NCBI GenBank assembly: GCA_030433215.1
Contig: JAUIMC010000001.1
Coordinates: forward strand, 372,001 to 436,000
Direction of reading: 5' to 3'
DNA: 64,000 nucleotides
Source of the DNA: Alphaproteobacteria bacterium
GTDB taxonomy: Bacteria; Pseudomonadota; Alphaproteobacteria; Caulobacterales; Parvularculaceae
Shown piece by piece: positions 26,769 through 35,380 of the stretch. Below the pieces are notes generated by a model. That model made no database searches. It was not told where the DNA came from and was given only the letters and a program-made list of their open reading frames with translations. Positions within the stretch are counted from its first letter, which is position 1. The number at the start of each line of letters is the position of its first letter. Made by a program: the position numbers and the translations under genes.

Positions 26769-28310
26769 ATGCAAGACACCGACACCGAAGAAAGCCCGCC
26801 ATCACAGGAAGGGCAAGAGGGGCAGGAAGCGCCGCCGCCGCCCGCCGAGGATCCCGCATCCGATATCGGCGATGCAGTCGATAGCGCCAACCAGGCGGTG
26901 GAAGACGCCGGTGAGGCGGTGCAGCAAAGCCTGCCGGACGAGTCGGTGATCGAGGAAAGCGTCGAAGGCTTGCGCGATCATCTCTTGTCCCTGTGGGACG
27001 GTCTGCAAAGCCAGATGCTGACCCTCGGCGTCGCCATCGAAGCGGCGATCCTCATCGCCGCGATCGTGCCGGCGGCGTTTTTCGGCCCGCGCCTGCGCAA
27101 GCTGATCCAGACTCAGATCGCGCCGCGCGCGCCCTATGGCGTCCTGCGCCGCGCCGCCAACGCCTTCGCGCATCTGGCGACGCCCATCGCGCTTTACGTT
27201 CTCTTGCAGGCTGCTGTCCTGGGGCTCCAGACCGCAGGCAGTTCAACGGGGCTTATTTCCGCTGGCGTCAGCCTTTTAACGGCGTGGATCGTCATCCGCC
27301 TTGTGACGCTGGTCATCCGCTCGCCCTTCTGGTCGCGGGTCGCCTTCTATGTCGCCTGGCCCATCGCCGCGCTCGACGCTTTCGGCGTGCTCGACGACGT
27401 CGTGCGCCAGCTTCAGGCTTTCTCTTTCCCCATCGGCGAGGACGAAAACGGCGTCGAGCAGACCTTTTCCGCGCTGGACTTCCTGCGCGTGCTGGCGGTC
27501 TTCGGCGTCCTCTTCTGGGGCGCGCGCTTTCTCAATCACCTGATCCAGGGCCGGATCAACGCCATCGACGAGCTGACGGTTTCGTTCAAGGCGCTCCTGT
27601 CGAAAATCCTCAATGTCCTGTTGCCGGTGGTGGCGCTGGTGGTGGCGCTGCAGGTTGTCGGCTTTCCTTTCGGCACGCTGGCGATTTTCGGCGGCGCCAT
27701 CGGGCTCGGCATCGGCCTCGGCATGCAGCGCACGGTGTCGAATTTCTTCGCCGGTTTTACGCTGATCGCTGACAAGTCGATCAAGCCCGGCGATGTCATC
27801 GAGATCGAGGATTCCTATGGCTGGGTGACGGCCATGAACGCTCGTTACGTCACCTTGCGCACGCGCGACGGCACCGCGCATCTCGTGCCCAATGACAAAT
27901 TCATCGAGGACGGCGTCGTCAACTGGTCCCATGACGACCGGGTGGTGCGCCTGCATGCGCCTTTCGGCGTGTCTTACTCGACGCAAGACGTGCGCGGCCT
28001 CGCCCGCGCCGCCGAGGAGCGCGCGCTGACCATCGACCGGGTGCTGAAAAGCCCGTCGCCGCGCTGCAATCTCATGGAGTTCGGGGACAGCTCGATCAAT
28101 TTCGATTTGCGCTTCTGGATCAACGATCCCGCCAACGGGTCGGCCAATGTGCGCTCCGACGTCCTCATGGCGATCTGGGACATGCTCCACGAAATGGATA
28201 TCGAGATCCCGTTCCCGCAGCGCGATCTGCATATCAAATCCGCGCCGGACGGGCTGAAAATGACCGTGGAATCGCGGGGCGAGGCGCTGTCAAACTCCCG
28301 TGAAGACTGA
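26769..28310 (+). CDS. Mechanosensitive ion channel, MscS family
   Basis: Stretch-gated channel of the inner membrane that relieves hypo-osmotic shock. The 513-residue protein starts with an acidic, Glu/Pro-rich stretch of ~60 residues, then five transmembrane helices from about residue 85; the pore helix reads GAIGLGIGLGMQRTVSNFFAG, followed by the beta domain (IKPGDVIEIE, GWVTAMNARY) and the C-terminal vestibule. It is larger than E. coli MscS by about 220 N-terminal residues, similar to the MSL/YbdG-type layout. Confidence 0.93.
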   Translation: MQDTDTEESPPSQEGQEGQEAPPPPAEDPASDIGDAVDSANQAVEDAGEAVQQSLPDESVIEESVEGLRDHLLSLWDGLQSQMLTLGVAIEAAILIAAIVPAAFFGPRLRKLIQTQIAPRAPYGVLRRAANAFAHLATPIALYVLLQAAVLGLQTAGSSTGLISAGVSLLTAWIVIRLVTLVIRSPFWSRVAFYVAWPIAALDAFGVLDDVVRQLQAFSFPIGEDENGVEQTFSALDFLRVLAVFGVLFWGARFLNHLIQGRINAIDELTVSFKALLSKILNVLLPVVALVVALQVVGFPFGTLAIFGGAIGLGIGLGMQRTVSNFFAGFTLIADKSIKPGDVIEIEDSYGWVTAMNARYVTLRTRDGTAHLVPNDKFIEDGVVNWSHDDRVVRLHAPFGVSYSTQDVRGLARAAEERALTIDRVLKSPSPRCNLMEFGDSSINFDLRFWINDPANGSANVRSDVLMAIWDMLHEMDIEIPFPQRDLHIKSAPDGLKMTVESRGEALSNSRED

Positions 28311-28449
28311 TTTCGCAGGCCCGGCGGCGTTGCAGGCGGGGCCTTCGGGCGGCTATAATAACGACCGGGGGCGATGCTCATCGCCGCATGGCTTCATCGC
28401 CACTGGGCTTTCGTCAATAACAGGCCTGAAAACGCCGGGAGTAACGCCA

Positions 28450-28989
28450 ATGTTTCGACTGATCACCCTTGCAGGAGCCGCGCTGTTGATGGCCGCCTGC
28501 GCCACTTCGACGCCTTACGGTCCGGCGGATGGACGGGGCTACGGCTTCTCCGAGCAACGCATCGAATCGAACCGCTACCGCATCACTTTCCGGGGCAATT
28601 CCGTGACCTCGCGCGAAACGGTGGAGAACGCGCTGCTCTACCGCGCGGCGGAGCTGACGGTTGAGCTTGGCTATGATTATTTCGTCGCCATCGAAAACGA
28701 CACCGAGGCGAACAAGTCCTACACGACGACCTCGGAACCGGCTTTCTATGGCCGGTACGGTTACGGCTATCCGTTCTACCGGCCCTATTACGGCTTCCCC
28801 TATTACGCCTATGGCTGGGGCTGGGGTCAGCCTTATGACAGCTACACGCGCGAGGTCACCCGCTATTCGGCGGTCGCCTATGTCGCCATGTTCCAGGGCG
28901 AAAAGCCCGCAGACAATCCTCAGGCGTTCAATGCGCGTGAAGTGATGGCCAATCTCGGGCCTTACGTGCTTGGCGAACCCGGCCAGTAA
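28450..28989 (+). CDS. CC0125/CC1285-type lipoprotein
   Basis: Predicted outer-membrane or periplasmic lipoprotein of 179 residues. The signal peptide ends in the lipobox LMAAC (Cys17). The mature part has ITFRGNS and YRAAELTVELGYDYF, matching the Caulobacter CC0125/CC1285 lipoprotein family, and a Tyr/Gly-rich stretch (PFYRPYYGFPYYAYGWGWG). The ATG 28450 has CGGGAG in front; the longer upstream frame was rejected. Function is unknown. Confidence 0.85.
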   Translation: MFRLITLAGAALLMAACATSTPYGPADGRGYGFSEQRIESNRYRITFRGNSVTSRETVENALLYRAAELTVELGYDYFVAIENDTEANKSYTTTSEPAFYGRYGYGYPFYRPYYGFPYYAYGWGWGQPYDSYTREVTRYSAVAYVAMFQGEKPADNPQAFNAREVMANLGPYVLGEPGQ

Positions 28990-29020
28990 GCCGGGCCCGT
29001 TTCCGCAAAGCAGCAGCCCG

Positions 29021-29632
29021 CTAGTTTACGGCGCGAAGAACCGGCTTGCCGGCGTCTTCCGCCGTTTCTGCTTCGGCTTCCCCTTTCGCCGTTTCATAGA
29101 CGACGACAAAGCCGCGCGGCGTATGGCGCACGATGACGCCGCGCCGCCGGCCCACATGAATGGGCGAGCCTATGGGCGGGCGCCGGCGCGCATCCACGGA
29201 GACGCCGCTCACGGAGGCATCGACCAGCGTCACGAAAAGCGACGAGCCGTCGGCAAGGCGGCAGACCGTGCGGCCGCTGCCGTCGCGATGGCGGAGCGCC
29301 GTGCGGCGGTCGGCGAGGCCGTCGGAGAAGTCGGGATTGGCGCGCAGCATGAGTTGTTCGGTGAGAAGGTTGCGGCGGCGCTTGGAGAGCAGGAACGACA
29401 CCGCGAAACCGTCCGGGAAGAGGCGCGCCACGGTGGTTTCGATGACGTCGAGGCCTTCAATGTGAATGACGGCGGCGTCGCCGACCACGGCTTTCGCGTC
29501 GGTGATCAGCGCCATGTCGCCGGGAGAAATATTGAGGAGGCGGCCCTCATATTCGTCGACAGCGTTAATCACAATGCGCGCGGGGAGATCGAGGCTGATC
29601 CGCCGGTAGCGCCTTGCATCATTCTTAAACAT
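29021..29632 (-). CDS. PilZ-domain protein with two PilZ-like units
   Basis: Cytoplasmic c-di-GMP effector candidate of 203 residues. The N-terminal unit shows RRYRRISLDLP, an RxxxR-type motif, and NISPGD, matching the D/N-x-S-x-x-G motif only in part. The second unit has DRRTALRHRDG and a better DASVSGVSV motif at about residues 130-145. Two PilZ units in tandem without an output domain are seen in some alphaproteobacterial proteins. The gene is divergent from the prolyl oligopeptidase. Confidence 0.82.
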   Translation of the reverse strand: MFKNDARRYRRISLDLPARIVINAVDEYEGRLLNISPGDMALITDAKAVVGDAAVIHIEGLDVIETTVARLFPDGFAVSFLLSKRRRNLLTEQLMLRANPDFSDGLADRRTALRHRDGSGRTVCRLADGSSLFVTLVDASVSGVSVDARRRPPIGSPIHVGRRRGVIVRHTPRGFVVVYETAKGEAEAETAEDAGKPVLRAVN

Positions 29633-29844
29633 CGTGTGGTTGTCCCGAATTGCGTCTTTGCGCCGCCGCGTTGCAAGTTAGCGGCCAGCCGCAAAACCTT
29701 CTCTAACGGACAAGGCGCAATTTTACCGACCGCCGGATTTTTGCGCACAAGGGGGCGAAGCTATCCATGTCCTGCAACAGCTTGTATGGTTAACGAAACC
29801 TTTGTTCCCCAATGCACGGCAGCGACACAGGGAGAGCCTTCCTC

Positions 29845-31995
29845 ATGCTGAAGCAGATTTTTTGCGCCGCCGCGGCGGCGCTTGCCACAGGGGCCGCTCT
29901 GGCCCCCGCATTCGCTCAAAACCAGCCCCAGAACAGCAACGATCCCTATCAATGGCTCGAAGAGGTCGAGGGCGAAAAGGCGCTCGACTGGGTGCGCGAA
30001 CAGAATGCGCGATCGCAAGAAACGCTTGAGGCCGATCCGCGTTTCGAGGCCATGTATGTGGAGGCCCTGTCGGTCCTGACATCGAAGGAACGCCTGGCGC
30101 TCGGCGCCATCCATAACGGCCATGTCTATAATTTCCGTCAGGACGAAAGCCATGTGCGCGGCGTGTGGCGCCGGGCAAGTGTCGACAGCTATCGCTCGGG
30201 CGCGCCCGACTGGGAGACGCTGATCGATGTCGATGCGCTCGCTGAAGAGGAAGAGCGCAATTGGGTCTGGGGCGGCGTCAAATGTCTGTCCCCGGACTAT
30301 GTGCATTGCATGATCGAGCTTTCGGACGGCGGCAGCGACGCCGCCCTCTGGCGCGAATTCAACACCAGCGAAAAGGCCTTTGTCGAAGACGGCTTCTTTC
30401 TGCCCGAAGCGAAGTCGTCGCTCGCCTGGTTCGATGCGGACACGCTTCTCATCGGCACGGACACGGGCGAGGGCTCCATGACGACGTCGGGCTATCCGCG
30501 CGCGGTGCGCCGTCTTGAGCGCGGCGGTACGCTTGACGAGGCGCCGGTTCTTTATGAAGGCGAGGAAGCGGATGTTTCAGTCAGCGCCGGCGTCGAGCAG
30601 GCTGATGACGGCGCGCATGTGTTCGTCGTGCGTTCGCCGAGCTTTTTCGAATCCGAATATTATTACGCGGCGAGCGAAGAGGGCGCCGTCGGCGCGCTTG
30701 AAAAACTGCCCCTCCCGCTGAACGCCGATTTCCAGGGCGTGCTTGACGGGCGGGCGATCTTTTTGCTGCGCGAAGACTGGGACTATGAGGGCGAGACTTA
30801 CGCGCAGGGCGCCGTCGTCGCTTACGATCTCGCAGAAGGCGAAGCGGAAACCGTGATGACTGCGGCGGAAAACCAGTCCGTCGAGGATGTGGAAATCGGC
30901 AAGTCCGGCCTTGTGATTCAGTATCTCGACGACGTCTCCGGCAAGGCCGCGCGCCTGACGCGCAACAAGAAGGGTGTGTGGAAAGCCAAAGCCATCGCGC
31001 TCCCTGAAAACGGGGTCGTCACCATCGTCTCCGCAGGCGGCGGCACGGACGACGCCATGCTCTCCTTTGAAAGCATGACCCGGCCGGAAGCGCTTTATTA
31101 CGCCGCCGGCGGAGGCAAGCCCGAAAAGATAGCCGAGACGCCGTCTTTCTATGACGCCGACGGCGTGGTCGTTGAGCAGCGTTTCGCGACCTCGAAAGAT
31201 GGAACCAGGGTTCCCTATTTCATCATGGGTCTCGATTCTGTGCTGAAAGAAGGCAATGCGCCGACCGTGCAATATGGCTATGGCGGTTTTCTGGTGCCGA
31301 TCCTGCCGGTCTATTACGAGGACCCGGCGCGGCCCCAGCATGGCGCGCTTGCAGGCCTCATGTGGGTGCGGCGCGGCGGCGTCCTCGTTCTTTCCAATAT
31401 TCGCGGCGGCTCGGAATACGGACCGAAATGGCATGAGGCCGCGTTGAAGGAGAACCGCCAGCGCGGCTTCGACGATTTCATCGCCATCTCCGAAGACCTG
31501 ATCGAGACGGGCGTGACGAGTCCCGAAAAGCTCGGCGCTATCGGACGCTCCAATGGCGGTTTGTTGATGGGCGCCATGCTGACCCAGCGGCCGGACCTTT
31601 ACGCCGCGATGGATATCGGCGTGCCGCTTCTCGACATGAAGCGGTATAACAAACTCCTCGCCGGGGCGTCATGGATGGGCGAATATGGCGATCCCGACAT
31701 TCCCGAGCAATGGGCTTATATCTCCGGCTATTCGCCCTATCAGAAGTTGGAAGCGGGCGAGCCTTATCCGAAAGTCCTGTTCTATACATCGACCAAGGAC
31801 GACCGCGTGCACCCTGGTCACGCCCGCAAGGCAGCCGCAAAGATGGACGGTCTCGGCTACGACTTTTTCTATTACGAAAATATCGAGGGCGGCCATGGCG
31901 GCACGGCGAACCAGGAACAGCTCGCTTACCGGACCGCGCTGGAATACGCCTATTTCGCCAGAATGCTGATGCCGTCTGACGAAGAGGCGGAGTAA
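29845..31995 (+). CDS. Exported prolyl oligopeptidase family serine peptidase (S9A)
   Basis: Periplasmic peptidase cutting short peptides, normally after proline. The 716-residue protein has a signal peptide (residues 1-25, AFA-QN), the N-terminal DPYQWLEEVEG segment, a seven-bladed propeller region (about 90-420) and an alpha/beta-hydrolase domain with Ser569 in GRSNGGLL, Asp652 in KDDRVHPGH and His684 in EGGHGG. The ATG 29845 was chosen since GGGAGAG lies upstream and the signal peptide starts there. Confidence 0.95.
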   Translation: MLKQIFCAAAAALATGAALAPAFAQNQPQNSNDPYQWLEEVEGEKALDWVREQNARSQETLEADPRFEAMYVEALSVLTSKERLALGAIHNGHVYNFRQDESHVRGVWRRASVDSYRSGAPDWETLIDVDALAEEEERNWVWGGVKCLSPDYVHCMIELSDGGSDAALWREFNTSEKAFVEDGFFLPEAKSSLAWFDADTLLIGTDTGEGSMTTSGYPRAVRRLERGGTLDEAPVLYEGEEADVSVSAGVEQADDGAHVFVVRSPSFFESEYYYAASEEGAVGALEKLPLPLNADFQGVLDGRAIFLLREDWDYEGETYAQGAVVAYDLAEGEAETVMTAAENQSVEDVEIGKSGLVIQYLDDVSGKAARLTRNKKGVWKAKAIALPENGVVTIVSAGGGTDDAMLSFESMTRPEALYYAAGGGKPEKIAETPSFYDADGVVVEQRFATSKDGTRVPYFIMGLDSVLKEGNAPTVQYGYGGFLVPILPVYYEDPARPQHGALAGLMWVRRGGVLVLSNIRGGSEYGPKWHEAALKENRQRGFDDFIAISEDLIETGVTSPEKLGAIGRSNGGLLMGAMLTQRPDLYAAMDIGVPLLDMKRYNKLLAGASWMGEYGDPDIPEQWAYISGYSPYQKLEAGEPYPKVLFYTSTKDDRVHPGHARKAAAKMDGLGYDFFYYENIEGGHGGTANQEQLAYRTALEYAYFARMLMPSDEEAE

Positions 31996-32005
31996 AAAAC
32001 GGCGC

Positions 32006-32033
32006 AAAAAACCGGGCGCTTAAAAGCGCCCGG
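32006..32033 (-). terminator. Rho-independent terminator for csbD
   Basis: CCGGGCGCTT and AAGCGCCCGG form a perfect 10-bp stem (32012-32033). On the minus strand a run of T follows, so it ends the csbD transcript; it also sits just past the prolyl oligopeptidase stop. Confidence 0.9.
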
Positions 32034-32076
32034 CGGCATGCGGCCTTCTATAGGCCGACAGCGGAAGGGGCGGCCT

Positions 32077-32274
32077 TTACGCCGCCGTGTTCCATTCCTT
32101 AATCTGGCGCTCAGCCTCTTCGCGGGCCACGCCGTATTTCTCCTGGATCTTGCCGGCCAGCTTGTCCTGGTCGCCTTCGATCTCGGTCAGTTCATCATCC
32201 GTCAGCTTGCCCCACTTTTCCTTGGCGGAGCCTTGAAGCTGCTTCCATTTGCCTTTCAGTTCATCGGAATTCAT
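32077..32274 (-). CDS. CsbD family stress-associated protein
   Basis: Small 65-residue hydrophilic protein of the CsbD family, general-stress proteins of unknown biochemical role. It has the signature MNSDELKGKWKQLQG, then KWGKLTDDEL, and GKIQEKYG. A strong AAGGAG lies seven bases before the ATG. A terminator follows on the same strand, so it is probably a single-gene transcript. Confidence 0.95.
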   Translation of the reverse strand: MNSDELKGKWKQLQGSAKEKWGKLTDDELTEIEGDQDKLAGKIQEKYGVAREEAERQIKEWNTAA

Positions 32275-32386
32275 GGGTCGTTCTCCTTTCCAATCGAACA
32301 TCCAAGGAACACGAAACACGCTGCGCCGTTCCCTTCCGGGGCGAAATTGGATTAAGGTCGCTCCTTTGACAGAGAGGGGCGACGGC

Positions 32387-33805
32387 ATGGCTTGGTGGTT
32401 TGGAATAAAGCTCTGGAAGCGCGTTTTTCTGGGGCTCGTGTTGGGCGTGATCTTCGGGCTCGCGGTTTCGCAGGCAATGTCCCCTGATGCGGGCGAAAAC
32501 CTCCTTACCGAAATCAAGATTGTCGGCGATATTTTCATCGCTGCGATTCGCCTCATCATTATTCCGCTGATTTTTTTCACGCTTGTCGCGGGCGTGCTGG
32601 CGCTGGGAGATCCGAAAAAGCTTGGAACGATCGGTCTCAAGACCCTCGTTCTTTATCTGTTGACGACCTTTTTCGCCAATATCATCGGATTGCTCATGGG
32701 GTCGATCTTTCGCCCCGGGGCGGGCGTTGATCTGGGCGGCGCCGAGCCAAGGGTGGTGAGCGCTGAGGCTGGAGGGTTTTGGGACCGTATCGTCGATATG
32801 GCCACAAAAAACCCGTTTGAAAAAATTATGGCGGGCGAGCCGATGACGCTTGTCATTTCAGCTGCGCTCATTCTGGCGGCTATTTGGCTGGCGCGCCGCC
32901 CGGAGGAAGGCGGGGTCAAGCGTCCGGTTGTCGCCATGGTTTTTGTCGCGCTGTTTGTGCTCGGCATCGCTATGTCATCAATGGATATTCTTTTTCTGAT
33001 TTTCGTTTCGCTCCTTATTGGCATCGCGTTCCTGTTTGAGCCCGGCGACGATGGCCCGGCAATGCGGTTTTTCACCTACGCCTCTGACAAGGTTCTCGGT
33101 GTCACACATTTCATCATGGAACTTGCGCCTTTTGGCGTTTTTGCGCTTATCGCCTGGGTTGCGGGCACGCGTGGGCTTGAAACATTTACGGCCATCTTCT
33201 GGCTCGTCATCGCGGTTTATCTTGGCTGCCTTCTTCATATGGCGCTTGTCTATGGCGGGATCGTGAAGCTTGGCCTCAAGCTTCCATTCATCAATTTTTT
33301 CCGCGGTATTCTTGATGCGCAGATGGTGGCCTATTCGACCTCATCTTCATCGGCGACCCTGCCGGTGACGATCTCAAACGTCACCGAAAATCTCGGCGTA
33401 AAGAAGTCAATCGCAGGTTCGGTTTTGCCGCTTGGCGCGACGATCAATATGGACGGAACCGCGCTCTATCTTGGCATTGTGGCGCTTTTCACAGCCCAAG
33501 CGTTTGGCTATTCGTTGGAGCCGCATCATTACGCGATGATCGCTGTCACGGCGGCGCTCGTTTCCATCGGCACGGCCGGAATTCCGTCGGCGTCGCTATT
33601 TCTTCTTGCGACTGTGCTGCAGGTATTTGATGTTACGCCTGAGCATACGGCGCTCATCGTCGGGTTCATTTTTCCTTTTGACCGCCTTTTGGATATGATG
33701 CGCACGGTGGTCAATGTAACTGGCGATGCAACTGTCTCCGTAACGGTGGCGAAATGGGAAGGCGAGCTTGATGAAGAAGTCTTCCGCGCCAAGCCGCTGA
33801 GCTGA
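32387..33805 (+). CDS. Dicarboxylate/amino acid:cation symporter (DAACS family), second copy
   Basis: Inner-membrane Na+ or H+ coupled uptake of glutamate, aspartate or C4-dicarboxylates. The 472-residue protein shows the serine-rich hairpin YSTSSSSATLPVT, the complete LGATINMDGTALY cation site, GTAGIPSAS and the substrate helix DRLLDMMRTVVNVTGD. It keeps the canonical NMDGT lost in the copy at 15,077. The ATG at 32387 follows GAGAGGGG. Third codon positions are visibly richer in A/T than in the neighbours. Confidence 0.95.
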   Translation: MAWWFGIKLWKRVFLGLVLGVIFGLAVSQAMSPDAGENLLTEIKIVGDIFIAAIRLIIIPLIFFTLVAGVLALGDPKKLGTIGLKTLVLYLLTTFFANIIGLLMGSIFRPGAGVDLGGAEPRVVSAEAGGFWDRIVDMATKNPFEKIMAGEPMTLVISAALILAAIWLARRPEEGGVKRPVVAMVFVALFVLGIAMSSMDILFLIFVSLLIGIAFLFEPGDDGPAMRFFTYASDKVLGVTHFIMELAPFGVFALIAWVAGTRGLETFTAIFWLVIAVYLGCLLHMALVYGGIVKLGLKLPFINFFRGILDAQMVAYSTSSSSATLPVTISNVTENLGVKKSIAGSVLPLGATINMDGTALYLGIVALFTAQAFGYSLEPHHYAMIAVTAALVSIGTAGIPSASLFLLATVLQVFDVTPEHTALIVGFIFPFDRLLDMMRTVVNVTGDATVSVTVAKWEGELDEEVFRAKPLS

Positions 33806-33845
33806 TGACGGCTGAGCCGGTATTCTAAGCTGTGCACGCAAAAGA

Positions 33846-33872
33846 AAACGCCGCGCAAGAAGCGCGGCGTTT
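33846..33872 (+). terminator. Terminator after the second DAACS symporter
   Basis: AAACGCCGCGC and GCGCGGCGTTT form a perfect 11-bp stem around AAGAA, followed by a pyrimidine run. It separates the symporter from the convergent CTERM-protein gene. Confidence 0.9.
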
Positions 33873-33907
33873 CCCTTTAAGGTCGTGATTGCTTTGCAGC
33901 GATGCGC

Positions 33908-34582
33908 TTAGGCCTTGCGGCGGCGGCGCGACGCGAAGCCGAGGCCGGCGACGCCGCTGAGAAGCAGCGGCAGCGCCGCCGGAAGCGGCACTTCGGACAC
34001 TTCAGCCGTCACGTATTTCACGAGGAAGCCGTCGCCCGAACCGCCAGGAATGGTGGCGATCAGGAAACGGTAGGCCTGGGTGATGGCGGACAGGTCGATG
34101 TCCTTGAAGCCTTCGAGCCCGGAGCCGTTCGCCGTGGCGAGAAGCGTGCTGATCGTCGTGATGGACGAAAGGCCGCCCGAGGTGATCGCGGTGACCGCGG
34201 CGTCATTGGAGCCGTAAATCTCGATGTCGTCATAGCCGCCGGCGAGCGAAAGCCGGATGCTGTCGAACGTGGCGGCGCCGCCGAAGTCCAGGACCAGGGC
34301 TTCATCGTCGCCGATATTGTCGATCTGGTCGCCGCCGCTGAGGAAGCCGTCGTCGGACTCGCCGGAGTCAACGCCAAGACCCAGAATGCTGCGCTTCAGG
34401 ACCGGCGCATCCGGTTCCTGGGTGTTGATCGCCGTCGCGGTCAGGGATTCCGAACCGCTGGTGAACACGGCCGACTTGCCGAGATTGGCGCTTGATCCGC
34501 CGAGATAGAAGGTGGCGGCGTTCGCCGCCCCGAACATGGCGGCGCCAGCCGCTGCAACAGACAAAAACTTCAGGATTTTCAT
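33908..34582 (-). CDS. Exported VPLPA-CTERM sorting-domain protein
   Basis: Surface or exopolysaccharide-associated protein of 224 residues. It has a signal peptide (residues 1-22, ANA-AT), a Ser/Gly/Asp-rich beta domain that resembles discoidin-like PEP-CTERM substrates, and a C-terminal sorting signal: VPLPAALPLLL, a transmembrane stretch and the basic RRRRKA tail. The motif is recognised by exosortase D-type enzymes. No exosortase is in the window, so it must act from elsewhere. The start is preceded by GTAGGGGG. Confidence 0.9.
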   Translation of the reverse strand: MKILKFLSVAAAGAAMFGAANAATFYLGGSSANLGKSAVFTSGSESLTATAINTQEPDAPVLKRSILGLGVDSGESDDGFLSGGDQIDNIGDDEALVLDFGGAATFDSIRLSLAGGYDDIEIYGSNDAAVTAITSGGLSSITTISTLLATANGSGLEGFKDIDLSAITQAYRFLIATIPGGSGDGFLVKYVTAEVSEVPLPAALPLLLSGVAGLGFASRRRRKA

Positions 34583-34922
34583 AGAGATGGGGTTCCCCCT
34601 ACTGACTTACTGGATTGGTTGATAAAGATCCCCGCGCCTGAATGGCCGGGTTTGTCGACACGCCTGCGCTAAAGGCGTTTTTCCGCCGCGCCTACTCCCC
34701 GACGGTTGTTTTTTACAAATTGGCAATCTTTGGGTTGTGGGCGCGCTCTTGCGGAGGCTTGGCGCGCGCTTGCGTTCGGAGGGGCTATCGCCTATATCCC
34801 CCCGGAATTTCGGGAATAAAGAGATCTTTCCCGCGTCTTCCGGCACGACCCCCAGACCTTCTTTGTACGAAAAAGGACGATGGGACGGGGCCGGGGATGT
34901 CCCGCCGCCGGAGTAACGCTCC

Positions 34923-34951
34923 CGCGGCGGCAAACTGCGTTTGCCGCCGCG
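34923..34951. repeat. Perfect 13-bp hairpin, partly repeated at 34981
   Basis: The arms CGCGGCGGCAAAC and GTTTGCCGCCGCG pair perfectly around TGC. The same GGCGGCAAACTGCGTTTG returns at 34981-34998 but can form only a 5-bp stem there. No T-run follows, although GAAAATTTAA does. Confidence 0.8.
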
Positions 34952-34991
34952 AAAATTTAATATCGCGGGCTTTGCCCGGGGGCGGCAAACT

Positions 34992-35030
34992 GCGTTTGGA
35001 CGTTAGTTATCGCGTTTGGGCGTTGGTTTA
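34992..35030 (+). repeat. Two-copy 20-base tandem repeat before the cupin gene
   Basis: GCGTTTGGACGTTAGTT at 34992 and GCGTTTGGGCGTTGGTT at 35012 differ at two positions. The second copy ends about 26 bases before the TTG start of the cupin gene, where a repeated protein-binding site would be expected. Confidence 0.55.
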
Positions 35031-35056
35031 AGCGTATGAATTGAGGGTTTTGCGGT

Positions 35057-35380
35057 TTGGATTATCGCGTCGCATTTGCGGAAGCTGACTGGGAGCCTGC
35101 CTTTGACGGCACGGCCCGGATCAAGCGCGTGCTGCGCGGCGGCAAATCGTTCCGGCTTCTTGAAATGACGCCGGCGTCTCGCCATCCCGAGTGGTGCGAG
35201 GCGGGCCATGCGGGGCTCGTGGTCGAAGGCGAAATCGAGATCGAGTTCAAGAGCGGCCCCGTGCGCTTCGCCGCGGGCGATGCGCTGATGATCCCCGGCG
35301 GCGCCGCCGACCGTCACCGCCCGCGCGCGCTTTCGGACCGCGCGCTCCTGTTTCTGGTCGAAGACGAAAAGGCGAATTGA
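35057..35380 (+). CDS. Small cupin-fold protein
   Basis: The 107-residue protein is a single cupin_2-like barrel with HPEWCEAGHAGLVVEGEIE and VRFAAGDALMIPGGAADRHRP motifs, suggesting a metal site from the three His (positions ~43, 50 and the DRH). Substrate is unknown. The start is TTG at 35057 with GAGGG upstream. Its stop overlaps the ffh ATG by one base (TGATG), so ffh translation is probably coupled to it. It could also be a regulator sensor domain, but no DNA-binding part is present. Confidence 0.78.
   Translation: MDYRVAFAEADWEPAFDGTARIKRVLRGGKSFRLLEMTPASRHPEWCEAGHAGLVVEGEIEIEFKSGPVRFAAGDALMIPGGAADRHRPRALSDRALLFLVEDEKAN

Larger units (their letters stand above)
34583..35056. other. 474-base gap with a strong hairpin and short tandem repeat, no clear gene
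   Basis: No convincing protein-coding frame was found; a 129-codon frame at 34642 looks random. The gap holds the start region of the CTERM gene (minus strand), a 13-bp hairpin at 34923-34951, a second partial copy of its sequence at 34981-34998, and a 20-base tandem repeat at 34992-35030. It may hold a small RNA or a leader for cupin-ffh. Confidence 0.5.

Noticed and set aside
34642-35031. 129-codon plus-strand frame in the gap before the cupin gene
   Set aside because: Random-looking composition, crosses the hairpin and repeats, no ribosome site.
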